A stretch of 54,667 nt of DNA from contig NZ_JAIQUM010000035.1 in NCBI RefSeq assembly GCF_020075705.1, positions 1 through 54,667 on the forward strand, given 5' to 3'. The notes below the pieces were generated by a model. The model did not search any database. It had not been told where the DNA came from and saw only the letters and a list, made by a program, of their open reading frames with translations. This document shows, piece by piece, positions 25,798-34,712 of the stretch. This stretch comes from Metabacillus rhizolycopersici (GTDB lineage Bacteria > Bacillota > Bacilli > Bacillales > Bacillaceae). How positions within the stretch are numbered: the stretch's first letter is position 1; each line of letters opens with the position of its first letter. A program made the position numbers and the translations under genes.

Positions 25798-26685
25798 TTA
25801 GGCATTTGCTACTTTTGAAAGCTTTCGTTGTGCTCTTTTCTTTGCAAGTAACCCATGCTTAGGCGAGAATAAAAACGCAATTGCAAACAGGACACCTGTT
25901 ACTGTCGCCATTGCACCTGCAATCGAAACATTTAAGAATGTAGCCACATAATAACCACTGATTGCAGAAAATACACCAATACCAGCACTAATAAATAACA
26001 TCGATATCAGTTTATCTGTTAGCAAATAGGCCGTTGATGCAGGGACAATTAGCATGGCAACAACTAGTATCGCTCCAACACTATCAAATGAAGCAACAGT
26101 TGTTATCGAGAGCATTCCCATTTGTAAATAATGAATAAACAAAACTGGTATCCCAATTGCTACAGCCATCTCAGGATCAAATGAGCTAATCTTAAATTCT
26201 TTATAAAAGAAAATAATGATTAACAAATTAATGATAAATACGAAGGATAAAAGCCACACCGCTTTTGGCCCTAAATCCATTCCGTTCCATTCCATTGTAT
26301 CCCAAGGTATAAAGGTGATTTCCCCCATTAATGCATGATCCACATCTAAGTGAATGTTTCCTGCAAAAACCGATAATAGAATAACACCAATTGCAAACAG
26401 GGATGTAAAGACAACACCGATAGCGGCATCTGCTTGAACACCTTTCCCACTCAGTACTTGGACAAGTAGTGCTGTTAAGAGTCCAACTACAACCGCGCCA
26501 ATTAACATTGAAGGTCCTTCTAAACTGCGACTAACTAAGTAGCCACCTACAATCCCTAGCAGTACAGTATGAGAAATCGCATCTGCTAACATTGCCATCT
26601 TACGCAAGACTAAAAAACAACCGATCATTGCACATGTTATGCCAACCAACGATCCTGTTAGTATGATCCACGCATCATAAGTCAT
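25798..26685 (-). CDS. mntD: manganese ABC transporter permease MntD
   Basis: This 295-residue ABC-3 family permease has about eight membrane helices and the conserved MLADAISHTVLLGIVGGY segment. It is the same length as B. subtilis MntD and the last gene of mntABCD. Its start overlaps the end of mntC by 11 bases, so translation is coupled. Together with MntC it forms the membrane channel for Mn(II) import. Confidence 0.92.
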   Translation of the reverse strand: MTYDAWIILTGSLVGITCAMIGCFLVLRKMAMLADAISHTVLLGIVGGYLVSRSLEGPSMLIGAVVVGLLTALLVQVLSGKGVQADAAIGVVFTSLFAIGVILLSVFAGNIHLDVDHALMGEITFIPWDTMEWNGMDLGPKAVWLLSFVFIINLLIIIFFYKEFKISSFDPEMAVAIGIPVLFIHYLQMGMLSITTVASFDSVGAILVVAMLIVPASTAYLLTDKLISMLFISAGIGVFSAISGYYVATFLNVSIAGAMATVTGVLFAIAFLFSPKHGLLAKKRAQRKLSKVANA

Positions 26686-27991
26686 TGATCATCATCCCCT
26701 TTTCACCAAGATTAGATGATTTCGGCATTAACAACGGTTCGCGATCGTGATCATGTAATAAAGTTAAAAGCCGATCCTTCGTTTCATTCGATATCGAACC
26801 AAGATTGAGATCATCTTTTGTTCGAAGGTTTAAATTAGCAAAATCCATCTCGTGCATTAAGTACATTTCATACAATCGTTGTTGTAATACAAGCTCGTAA
26901 CCAGCGTGAATTCCGTTTTCTGTTAAGATCCAAGTTCTATCACTTACTTTTTGAATGAATGCATTTTTTTGTAAAACATCATAAGCATAATGAAGTAGAT
27001 TGATAGATACCTTTCTCTTTTGTAGAAGCTGAACTTCCGTTATTTCCCTGAGGTTTTCATCCACTGCAACATCATAAAAGCTTAACAAAATTTGTTCGAC
27101 GGCAGTTTTCTTTCGTAACGACAGCTGTTTCAATGCCTTCGCTAGCATTCCTTTTTTAGGGGCAAAAATAAGGGAGACAAGGAACATAAAAGTTGCAGCT
27201 ACGATGATAAGTGGACCTGTTGCCATCCCTTTGGTAATCGTACTGAGTAAGGTACCTAAAACACCTGAAACACCACCAATGAATCCTGATAAGATAATCA
27301 TGTAACTTAGTTTATCTGTCCAATACCTTGCACTAATGGCAGGAGTGATGAGCATAGCCGCCATTAAGACAACCCCTACTGTTTGCAGTCCGATTACAAC
27401 AGAGCAAACAATCAGTAACAATAACAAACCGTTTAAAAATTTTGCAGGAAGCCCAATCCCTTTTGCAAATTGAGGATCAAACGTTAATAATTTGAACTCC
27501 TTATAAAAAATAACGGTGATTACTAGTAAAATAAGGGCAATGATTGAAATTAACCTTACATCTGCAGCCACCATTGAAGCTGCCTGCCCAAAAATGAAAT
27601 CATCTAATCCACTTTGGTTTCCCGCTCCATTGTGCTGAATATAGGTTAAGAGCACGATTCCAAAACCAAAAAACACTGAAATAATAATACCTAGCGCTGA
27701 ATCTTCTTTGATACGAGAGTGATTGATAATCATTTGGATGAAAAAAGAAGAAACTAAGCCAGCGATTGCCGCTCCAATTAAAAACCAAATTAATGATTTT
27801 GATCCATATAGAAGGAAGGCGATACATACGCCCGGTAAGGCTGAATGTGCCATCGCATCACCAATTAAGCTTTGTTTTCGTAGCAATGTAAAACTACCAA
27901 CCACCCCACTTACGATTCCAAGGAGCATTGTACCTAATAACACCCACTGTGTATTCGGATTTTGAAGTTGTAAAAAGATTGCTTCAAGCAT
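26675..27991 (-). CDS. mntC: manganese ABC transporter permease MntC with C-terminal winged-helix domain
   Basis: Residues 1-285 form an ABC-3 permease with about nine membrane helices and the DAMAHSALPGVCIAFLL segment. Residues ~295-438 are soluble and resemble the winged-helix plus dimer region of DtxR/MntR-type metal regulators (LLHYAYDVLQKNAFIQ, TENGIHAGYELVLQQR, LYEMYLMHEMDF). At 438 residues it is as long as B. subtilis MntC (about 435), so the fusion is a family trait. The role of the tail is unknown; sensing metal at the inner gate is one idea. Confidence 0.9.
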   Translation of the reverse strand: MLEAIFLQLQNPNTQWVLLGTMLLGIVSGVVGSFTLLRKQSLIGDAMAHSALPGVCIAFLLYGSKSLIWFLIGAAIAGLVSSFFIQMIINHSRIKEDSALGIIISVFFGFGIVLLTYIQHNGAGNQSGLDDFIFGQAASMVAADVRLISIIALILLVITVIFYKEFKLLTFDPQFAKGIGLPAKFLNGLLLLLIVCSVVIGLQTVGVVLMAAMLITPAISARYWTDKLSYMIILSGFIGGVSGVLGTLLSTITKGMATGPLIIVAATFMFLVSLIFAPKKGMLAKALKQLSLRKKTAVEQILLSFYDVAVDENLREITEVQLLQKRKVSINLLHYAYDVLQKNAFIQKVSDRTWILTENGIHAGYELVLQQRLYEMYLMHEMDFANLNLRTKDDLNLGSISNETKDRLLTLLHDHDREPLLMPKSSNLGEKGMMINDL

Positions 27992-28003
27992 GTCACTTCA
28001 CTC

Positions 28004-28756
28004 CTACTTAATATCTTCTATTAAAACTGATTGATCCTGTAAAAACGTAAGCTTTCCGCCATACGTTTTTTGTAGGTTTTCAATTGTAAACATTTCTTTT
28101 GTCGGTCCAAATGCAATCTTCCGCATGTTTAAAAGGAGCACCCAGTCAAAATATTCCTCAACTGTTTGTAAATCATGGTGAACAACAAGCACCGTTTTTC
28201 CATTCGCTTTTAGTTCATTAAGTAAGGCGATGATTGCTTTCTCAGTTGCAGCATCGACACCCACAAACGGTTCATCCATAAAATACACATCTGCATCCTG
28301 AGCAAGTGCCCTTGCTAAGAAAACTCGCTGCTGTTGACCACCTGATAATTCGCTAATTTGGCGATTTCCATACTCAAGCATCCCTACTTTACCTAAACAT
28401 TCCTTGGCAAATTCAATATCCTTTTTGCTAGGTCGTTTAAACCATCCAACATGGCCATACCTCCCCATTAACACAACGTCTAATGCATTCGTTGGAAAAT
28501 CCCAATCAACAGAGCCACGTTGAGGAACATAACCTACTCGTTTACGCTGCTTATTATATGGCTCACCATATATCATTACTTCCCCAGAAGCTGCCGGAAT
28601 TAATCCTAATATTCCTTTAATTAATGTTGATTTCCCGGCGCCATTTGGACCAATAATCCCAATCAAATTTCCTTCTGGGACTCGAAAGCTAACCTCCTGT
28701 AAGACAGGCTTATGGTGATACGCAATTGTTAAATTTTCTACTTGAACAGGAATCAT
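28004..28756 (-). CDS. mntB: manganese ABC transporter ATPase MntB
   Basis: This 250-residue ATPase has Walker A GPNGAGKST, Q-loop YVPQRGSVDWDFP, signature LSGGQQQRVFLARALA, Walker B YFMDEPF and switch HHD. The RGSVDWDFP stretch is typical of manganese/zinc importers. It lies 12 bases before mntC and 131 bases after mntA, the only sizeable gap in the operon. Confidence 0.93.
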   Translation of the reverse strand: MIPVQVENLTIAYHHKPVLQEVSFRVPEGNLIGIIGPNGAGKSTLIKGILGLIPAASGEVMIYGEPYNKQRKRVGYVPQRGSVDWDFPTNALDVVLMGRYGHVGWFKRPSKKDIEFAKECLGKVGMLEYGNRQISELSGGQQQRVFLARALAQDADVYFMDEPFVGVDAATEKAIIALLNELKANGKTVLVVHHDLQTVEEYFDWVLLLNMRKIAFGPTKEMFTIENLQKTYGGKLTFLQDQSVLIEDIK

Positions 28757-28887
28757 TTATGAACACCAACCTTTTATGATGTTGTTACTATTTATAGAAT
28801 TTTTTGAAAACACTATTGCTAATTATGCTCAATCTATCAATCTCTGAATTTTGTTCACCCTTAACCTCTTAAATCGTCTAAGAAACT

Positions 28888-29814
28888 CTATTTTAAAGAT
28901 GAAACAATTGTATCGACGTTATGCTTAAACATTCCGATATAAGTGCCCTCGTCTGTTCCTTCCTCACCCATTGCATCTGAGTAGAGGTTCCCACCAATAA
29001 CAACATTGTGATTTTGTTTCTTGGCGCCTTCTACAACTGCCTGAATCGATTTTCCAGATATACTGCTCTCAACAAATACTGCTTTAATATTACGCTTAAC
29101 GATTGTATCAACCAGCGCTTGAACATCTTTTAATCCATATTCTGAATCTGTACTTAATCCTTGTAACCCCATTACTTCAAGTCCATATGCATTGCCGAAA
29201 TAATTAAAAGCATCATGGGCAGTTACAAGTACTCGACTTTCTTCCGGAATCGTTGCTATTTGTTCTTTCGCGTACTGATCCATTTCTTCAAGCTCTTTTT
29301 TGTAATGTGACGCATTTTGTTTAAATTGTTCTTCATTCTCTGGTGAAAGCTTTGTCAATTCTTGTTCAACTGTATCTACCACATGGATCCAAGCTGGAAT
29401 ATCAAACCAAACATGTGGATCATGTGAGTTTGAACCCTCTACGGTTAACAATTGATCGGCAGGAATGGAATCAGCAACAGCAACAGTAGGCTTACCCTTT
29501 GACATTTTTTCAAAAATATCTTCCATCTTACCCTCTAAATGAACTCCGTTATAGAAAATGATTTCTGCATCATTCAATTTTTTTATATCGCCTTGTGAGG
29601 CACGATAAAGATGTGGGTCGATACCAGGTCCCATTAAAGAGATCACGTCAACTTTGTCTCCACCAACGTTTTTTACGACATCTGCAACCTGACCAGTTGT
29701 TGTTGTCACGACTATTTTTCCACTTTCATTATTAGTTGCTTGGTTACTGCCGCATGCTGCTAATAAGCACAGTCCTACTATTACAACCACACTTAAAATC
29801 CACTTTTTCATCAT
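28888..29814 (-). CDS. mntA: manganese-binding lipoprotein MntA
   Basis: This 308-residue cluster A-I binding protein has lipobox LAAC. Metal ligands are in GPGIDPHLYRAS (His), HDPHVWFDIP (His), ESSISGKSIQ (Glu) and the late GGNLYSDAMG (Asp). It lacks the His-rich loop of the zinc-binding paralogue 4 kb away, in line with manganese specificity. It heads mntABCD, preceded by two MntR-like boxes. Confidence 0.92.
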   Translation of the reverse strand: MMKKWILSVVVIVGLCLLAACGSNQATNNESGKIVVTTTTGQVADVVKNVGGDKVDVISLMGPGIDPHLYRASQGDIKKLNDAEIIFYNGVHLEGKMEDIFEKMSKGKPTVAVADSIPADQLLTVEGSNSHDPHVWFDIPAWIHVVDTVEQELTKLSPENEEQFKQNASHYKKELEEMDQYAKEQIATIPEESRVLVTAHDAFNYFGNAYGLEVMGLQGLSTDSEYGLKDVQALVDTIVKRNIKAVFVESSISGKSIQAVVEGAKKQNHNVVIGGNLYSDAMGEEGTDEGTYIGMFKHNVDTIVSSLK

Positions 29815-29839
29815 TTTCTCCTCCGTCTCACTCTAATTA

Positions 29840-29860
29840 AGTTTCCTTAACGCAACTTTT
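29840..29860 (-). promoter_or_regulatory. MntR-like operator 1
   Basis: The plus strand reads AGTTTCCTTAACGCAACTTT, close to the known B. subtilis MntR site (AGTTTCCTTAAGGCAAA-type, recalled). It lies about 25 bases before the mntA start. Confidence 0.65.
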
Positions 29861-29962
29861 ATTTGAAATTTTTTTAGACTCTCCCAACAAGATCGCCTAC
29901 GTCTATTCTAGGGTATGCGCTACTATTTTAACCTGTTACATTTTTTATTAGCGACCCTAAAA

Positions 29963-29983
29963 AAGTTTCCCTAATACAAAACT
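29963..29983 (-). promoter_or_regulatory. MntR-like operator 2
   Basis: AAGTTTCCCTAATACAAAACT matches the left half of the MntR site fully and the right half partly. It is about 120 bases upstream of box 1, so two sites may bracket the promoter. Confidence 0.5.
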
Positions 29984-30021
29984 AATGCATTATCCCACGT
30001 TTGTCAACTTTCTTTTCTCGA

Positions 30022-30046
30022 CAAAAAAACCAGCCTAATCGGCTGG
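30022..30046 (-). terminator. menC-side terminator
   Basis: On the minus strand CCAGCC and GGCTGG pair around GATTA, followed by seven T. It is about 200 bases after the menC stop, upstream of mntA. Confidence 0.7.
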
Positions 30047-30248
30047 AAGTAAGGGATGAGCAGAAAGAGAAACTATTCATTACTTTTGTTTGTCTTTCAT
30101 TTATCAGTATAATGGGAATCCAGGTTGCAAAACAAATTTGAAAATATACATTTCGCCCCCAAATTTACCATCATATTCAAAAATTCCTCCTACAAAAATG
30201 ACTTTTCTTTAAAGCGAGATTCACTATTTCTACTTGGATTATGTTAAT

Positions 30249-31352
30249 TTAAATAATCGTTACAGAATCACAATATTTTTCAATTACATCTCTTCGGACT
30301 TCAAAGCCAATGCCATTTCCAGAAGGTACTGTGATTTTTCCGTTCACCGTCTTTATTTCTGGAAATACGAGATCTTCGTCCCAATACCTAGACGATGAAG
30401 AAATATCACCTGGAATTGTAAAATTTGAAAGTGAGGCAAGTGCAATATTGTGTGCCCTTGAAATACCCGTTTCAAGCATTCCTCCACACCAAACGGGAAT
30501 ATGATGATTTTTACAAAGGTCATGGATTTTTTTAGATTCAGTTAAACCACCCACTCGTCCTGGTTTTATATTCATCACTCTACAGCTACCAAGTTCGATT
30601 GCCTTCCTTGCATCCTCACTTGTTACAATACTCTCATCTAAACATATCGGTGTAGCTAACTTCTGTTGAAGCTTTGCATGATCAACGATGTCATCTGCTG
30701 CTAGCGGCTGCTCGATCATCATTAATTCAAATTGATCTAAAGCTTTTAATCGATCGATATCCTTAAGTGAATAAGAAGAATTCGCATCAGCCATTAACGG
30801 TAAGTTTGGGAACTTTCTGCGAATTCCTTCGATTAGCTCGATATCCTGATGAGGAGAAATTTTCACTTTAAAACGTTTATATCCTTCTTCTACATACTGA
30901 CTTATTTGCTCTGTCATTTTAGGTATCGAGGATATACCAACAACTACGCCACTTTCAATTTCTGTTTTGTCACCACCTAAAGCATGTGCTAAAGATTTAT
31001 TCTGTTTTTTCGCAAATAAATCCCAGACCGCGCCTTCAAGTGAAGCTTTTGCCATAAAGTTTCGTTTCACATGCTTAAAAATTGATTGGAGTTGATCTGG
31101 ATGGATAATTGACTCAGTTTTAACTAAAGGAATTAGGATATCCTTTAGTAAATGAAAAGACGTAGCTATCGTTTCTTCGGTATACCAAGGTGTAGAGAAA
31201 GCAACAACTTCCCCCCATCCACTAACCCCATCAACATCCGTCATTTCTACAAGAATACTATCTCGATCAGTTACGTGACCGATGCTTGATATAAAGGGGG
31301 ACTTTAGCGTTTGAGTGATATGATACAACGTTACAGATTTAGTCTTTATCAT
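30249..31352 (-). CDS. menC: o-succinylbenzoate synthase
   Basis: This 367-residue member of the enolase superfamily dehydrates SHCHC to o-succinylbenzoate in menaquinone synthesis. Catalytic features are the KVKISP motif (Lys pair), the metal ligands Asp in MADANSSY, Glu in MIEQPLAADD and Asp in CLDESIV, and the base Lys in NIKPGRVGG. Its start overlaps the menE stop by four bases (ATGA), so the two are translated together. Confidence 0.93.
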   Translation of the reverse strand: MIKTKSVTLYHITQTLKSPFISSIGHVTDRDSILVEMTDVDGVSGWGEVVAFSTPWYTEETIATSFHLLKDILIPLVKTESIIHPDQLQSIFKHVKRNFMAKASLEGAVWDLFAKKQNKSLAHALGGDKTEIESGVVVGISSIPKMTEQISQYVEEGYKRFKVKISPHQDIELIEGIRRKFPNLPLMADANSSYSLKDIDRLKALDQFELMMIEQPLAADDIVDHAKLQQKLATPICLDESIVTSEDARKAIELGSCRVMNIKPGRVGGLTESKKIHDLCKNHHIPVWCGGMLETGISRAHNIALASLSNFTIPGDISSSSRYWDEDLVFPEIKTVNGKITVPSGNGIGFEVRRDVIEKYCDSVTII

Positions 31353-32824
31353 TGCAACCTTCCTTTATTTACTCGTTCTTTTAATGCTCTCCGCAGTAGT
31401 TTATTTGCAGCATTTCGTGGAAGCTCATCTAAAAAAGTAATATCTTTAGGAACTTTATAAGTTGCCAACTGATTTTGACAGAATTCAATAATATCTGTTT
31501 TCATGAGTTGCTCATGTAACACAACAAATGCGTATGGGGACTGTCCCCATCTTTTGTCCTCTACACCGACTACCCCCGCATCTTTTATTTTTGGATGGGA
31601 TAGTAATATTGATTCAATTTCGGCAGGATAGACATTTTCTCCACCAGAGATAATTAAATCTGAACGACGATCTAGAACATATAAAAAGCCTTGATCATCT
31701 ATATAACCTTGATCACCAGTATGTAACCAACCGTCTTGGAGAGCTTTTTTCGTTTCATCGTCTCTCTTCCAATAGCCCTTTGTTATATTAGGCCCCTTAA
31801 CTAAAATTTCTCCCTCTTCATTCGCAATACACTCTTTTCCATCTTTTACGATTTTAACCTGACAAGAAAACAATGGTTTTCCAGCCGATCCTAGCTTCGT
31901 CATGCTATGCTCTGGAGTTAATGTCACAATTTGTGAAGCAGTTTCCGTCATCCCAAAGGTTTGATAAACTGGGATCTTTCGATTTTGACATTCCTCAAGC
32001 ACACTTTTCGGCACTGGTCCTCCTCCCGCTAGCATACATCGAAACGAATCAGGATATCGCTGCTTGTCTAGTTGATCTAACATCTGTTGAAGCATCGTCG
32101 TAACAACAGAGACAATCGTAACTTTATCATTCATAATCGCTTGATTCATTTTAGTTGCATTAAAGCGCTCATGTAAAACAATTCCCATTCCATAAATAAC
32201 ACTTCGCATGACGATTGATAAGCCACTTATATGAAAAAGTGGGACAGCTAGGAGCCAGCGATCTGTAGGTAGTAATCCTAAATTCAAAGCTGAACCGACC
32301 GCACTTGACCAGTGATTTCCAAATGTATGCATGACCCCTTTTGGATGACCCGTTGTACCAGATGTATACATAATTGTCGCCACTTGATTCGCCTGGAAAT
32401 CTAGCTCATAAAGCTCGACATTCGCATTTTCTTGCGGCAACTCCTCATTTATAATGATATGTAGCGAATTCTTACCATTACTAATTTTCTCCTTAAGTTC
32501 CCCGTTGCAAATGACATGCACTACTTCCCCATCAAGAATTTGCCACATCAATTCTTGACGTGTCAGACGTAGGTTTAACATAATCGCAACTGCTCCGATT
32601 GACATCACAGCATGAATCGTTTCAATCATATCAATACTATTTTTCATTAAAATCGCAACATGCTCACCTTTGGTCACACCAGATAATGATAACTGTTGCG
32701 CACGAAATTGAACTCTTCTGTGAAGTTGATGAAAGGTCACCTGTTCAGACGTTGTTTTTACCGCAAGGCGATCTGGTGTTAGTTCTGCACGTTGCTTTAA
32801 CCAGTTAGGCATTTGTTGATTCAT
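31349..32824 (-). CDS. menE: o-succinylbenzoate-CoA ligase
   Basis: The start is set at MNQQMPNWLKQRAELTPD, with GGAGGTG before it. The frame runs 31 codons further upstream only because the adjacent repeat copy D is open, and that extension is not real. The 491-residue adenylate-forming enzyme has MYTSGTTGHPKGVMHTFGNH, TFGMTETASQ, the TGDQGYID and LDRRSDLIISGGENVYP motifs, and the catalytic Lys in NKLLRR. It activates o-succinylbenzoate with CoA and ATP. Confidence 0.94.
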   Translation of the reverse strand: MNQQMPNWLKQRAELTPDRLAVKTTSEQVTFHQLHRRVQFRAQQLSLSGVTKGEHVAILMKNSIDMIETIHAVMSIGAVAIMLNLRLTRQELMWQILDGEVVHVICNGELKEKISNGKNSLHIIINEELPQENANVELYELDFQANQVATIMYTSGTTGHPKGVMHTFGNHWSSAVGSALNLGLLPTDRWLLAVPLFHISGLSIVMRSVIYGMGIVLHERFNATKMNQAIMNDKVTIVSVVTTMLQQMLDQLDKQRYPDSFRCMLAGGGPVPKSVLEECQNRKIPVYQTFGMTETASQIVTLTPEHSMTKLGSAGKPLFSCQVKIVKDGKECIANEEGEILVKGPNITKGYWKRDDETKKALQDGWLHTGDQGYIDDQGFLYVLDRRSDLIISGGENVYPAEIESILLSHPKIKDAGVVGVEDKRWGQSPYAFVVLHEQLMKTDIIEFCQNQLATYKVPKDITFLDELPRNAANKLLRRALKERVNKGRLQ

Positions 32825-32842
32825 TTTTACACCTCCAAATAA

Positions 32843-32967
32843 GAAAAGCGCAAGCACCTTGTCCAGCCTAAGGCAGACATCAGACGCACATGAATAGAAG
32901 GCGTTCTTTGCCTTCACAATTCATGTGTGACTTATGACCCCGAGGGGCTAGGCCGCTTGCGCTAGAC
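32843..32967 (+). repeat. intergenic palindromic repeat, copy D
   Basis: AAAAGCGCAAGCACCTTGTC and GAGGGGCTAGGCCGCTTGCG form the outer arms. CATGAATAGAAGGCG and CTTCACAATTCATG form the inner hairpin. It lacks the TTATCCACAG tail. It lies inside the men gene run, between menB and menE. Confidence 0.8.
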
Positions 32968-33010
32968 ACGAAAACTACGATCAAAAAACTTATACTCTTA
33001 TCCTTAAATG

Positions 33011-33051
33011 AATAAAAACAGCTTGATGTGTACTAAACCATCAAGCTGTTT
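33011..33051 (-). terminator. terminator between menB and menE
   Basis: On the minus strand AAACAGCTTGATG and CATCAAGCTGTTT form a 13-base stem followed by TTATT. It lies just after menB and before menE, so it could split the operon. Confidence 0.75.
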
Positions 33052-33072
33052 CACAAAATATTATCTCGCTTA

Positions 33073-33891
33073 TTAAGGGAAACGAGGGAATTGTTTAAAG
33101 TCCGGATTACGCTTTTCTTTAAATGAGTCACGGCCCTCTTTTGCTTCATCTGTCGTGTAGTAAAGTAAAGTCGCATCTCCAGCAAATTGTTGGATTCCAG
33201 CAAGACCGTCTGTGTCAGCATTAAAGGCTGCTTTTAAGAAACGAATAGCCGTTGGGCTCTTCTCTAAAATTTCTTCACACCATTTCACTGTTTCTTCCTC
33301 TAATTGCTCAAGAGGAACAACTGTATTTACTAAGCCCATATCCAATGCTTCCTCAGCGCTGTATTGTCTACATAAGAACCAAATTTCACGCGCTTTTTTA
33401 TGACCAACAATTCTAGCAAGGTAGCCAGAACCATAGCCAGCATCAAAGCTACCAACCTTAGGTCCAGTTTGTCCAAATACTGCATTGTCTGCGGCAATTG
33501 TTAAATCACAAACGATATGTAACACATGACCTCCACCAATTGCATAGCCAGCAACCATCGCAATAACAGGCTTTGGAATAACTCTAATTAAACGTTGTAA
33601 ATCAAGAACATTTAAACGTGGAATTTGGTCTTCTCCAACATAACCACCATGTCCTCTAACCTTCTGATCTCCACCTGAACAAAATGCTTTGCCACCTTCA
33701 CCAGTTAAGATGATGACACCAACGTTCTGATCATCACGTGCATAAGCAAATGCATCTATTAATTCCATTACTGTCTTTGGCGTAAATGCATTATGTACGT
33801 GTGGACGATTAATTGAAATTTTTGCAATTCCATTATATGTTGAATAAATAATCTCTTCGTACTTACGCTCTATAACCCATTCAATTGTCAT
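33073..33891 (-). CDS. menB: 1,4-dihydroxy-2-naphthoyl-CoA synthase
   Basis: This 272-residue crotonase-fold enzyme closes the second ring of the naphthoquinone from o-succinylbenzoyl-CoA. Signatures are [34 protein letters not shown] (oxyanion Gly) and [15 protein letters not shown] (bicarbonate-dependent type). It lies 14 bases after menH and is followed by a terminator and repeat copy before menE. Confidence 0.95.
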   Translation of the reverse strand: MTIEWVIERKYEEIIYSTYNGIAKISINRPHVHNAFTPKTVMELIDAFAYARDDQNVGVIILTGEGGKAFCSGGDQKVRGHGGYVGEDQIPRLNVLDLQRLIRVIPKPVIAMVAGYAIGGGHVLHIVCDLTIAADNAVFGQTGPKVGSFDAGYGSGYLARIVGHKKAREIWFLCRQYSAEEALDMGLVNTVVPLEQLEEETVKWCEEILEKSPTAIRFLKAAFNADTDGLAGIQQFAGDATLLYYTTDEAKEGRDSFKEKRNPDFKQFPRFP

Positions 33892-33905
33892 ACTAAAAAA
33901 CCTCC

Positions 33906-34712
33906 TTATTTAAAATCTGATTTTAAGAACTCATTTACTATTTTACCAAAAATTCGAGGTTGTTCCACATGTATTGCATGGCCTGTACCATTTATTTCGT
34001 TTACGACAGATTTTGACAACAGCTGGTCCATACTTTTAGCTATATCACAAAATTTCTGATCTAATTCTCCACATAATAGAAGAACAGGCACGTTTAAATT
34101 AGGAAGTACATCCCACCATGCAGGTTGTGCCCCTGTCCCCATCCCAATTAAGCTATTCGCTAAACCAAGTGATGAGTTTTGTAATCTTAACTGTCTAATT
34201 ACATTTCGTTGTTGAAACGGTAATCGAGCTTGCGTTGCAAATAGTGGAATACTCTCCCATTTATCAACAAAACGCTCCATGCCTCCGCTGATTATTTCAT
34301 CGGCAAGCTTTTCATCTGCCTGTCTACGTTTTTCCCGTTCATCAGCTCGTTGTAATCCTGGGGAACTACTTTCTACTATTAATTTATTTATTCGATCCGG
34401 ATAGATGCAAGCAAATGATAAAGCTAATCTTCCACCCATTGAGTAGCCGAGAACATTTGCCTTTTCGATCTTTAATTCATCGAAAATACAGACCAGGTCC
34501 TCTACTACTTCCTCCATTTTATACCTAGAAGGGTCTTCTGGACAATCGGTACCTCCATGACCAATAAGATCAATAAGTACGAGCTGATAGTTCGAAAACT
34601 CCTTTAAAAGATGTTTCCAGTTTAAAGAAGAGCCCGTAAAGCCATGAAGCAAAATAAGTGGTTCACCTTCTGAATAAATATCAACGTGATAATGGATACC
34701 TCTAATGATCAT
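33906..34712 (-). CDS. menH: SHCHC synthase (2-succinyl-6-hydroxy-2,4-cyclohexadiene-1-carboxylate synthase)
   Basis: The start is set at [16 protein letters not shown], because that ATG overlaps the menD stop in an ATGA; the longer frame lies within menD. The 268-residue alpha/beta hydrolase has nucleophile elbow GYSMGG, oxyanion loop [10 protein letters not shown], acid in CGELDQKF and catalytic His in [11 protein letters not shown]. It removes pyruvate from SEPHCHC in menaquinone synthesis. Confidence 0.9.
   Translation of the reverse strand: MIIRGIHYHVDIYSEGEPLILLHGFTGSSLNWKHLLKEFSNYQLVLIDLIGHGGTDCPEDPSRYKMEEVVEDLVCIFDELKIEKANVLGYSMGGRLALSFACIYPDRINKLIVESSSPGLQRADEREKRRQADEKLADEIISGGMERFVDKWESIPLFATQARLPFQQRNVIRQLRLQNSSLGLANSLIGMGTGAQPAWWDVLPNLNVPVLLLCGELDQKFCDIAKSMDQLLSKSVVNEINGTGHAIHVEQPRIFGKIVNEFLKSDFK

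Larger units (their letters stand above)
29815..30248. other. intergenic region between menC and mntA
   Basis: No gene seen. It holds two MntR-like boxes for mntABCD and the menC-side terminator at 30022-30046. The ~170 bases between that terminator and menC show no clear feature. Confidence 0.5.

Noticed and set aside
32825..32917. N-terminal extension of MenE
   Set aside because: The extra codons come from repeat copy D; GGAGGTG points to the ATG at 32824.
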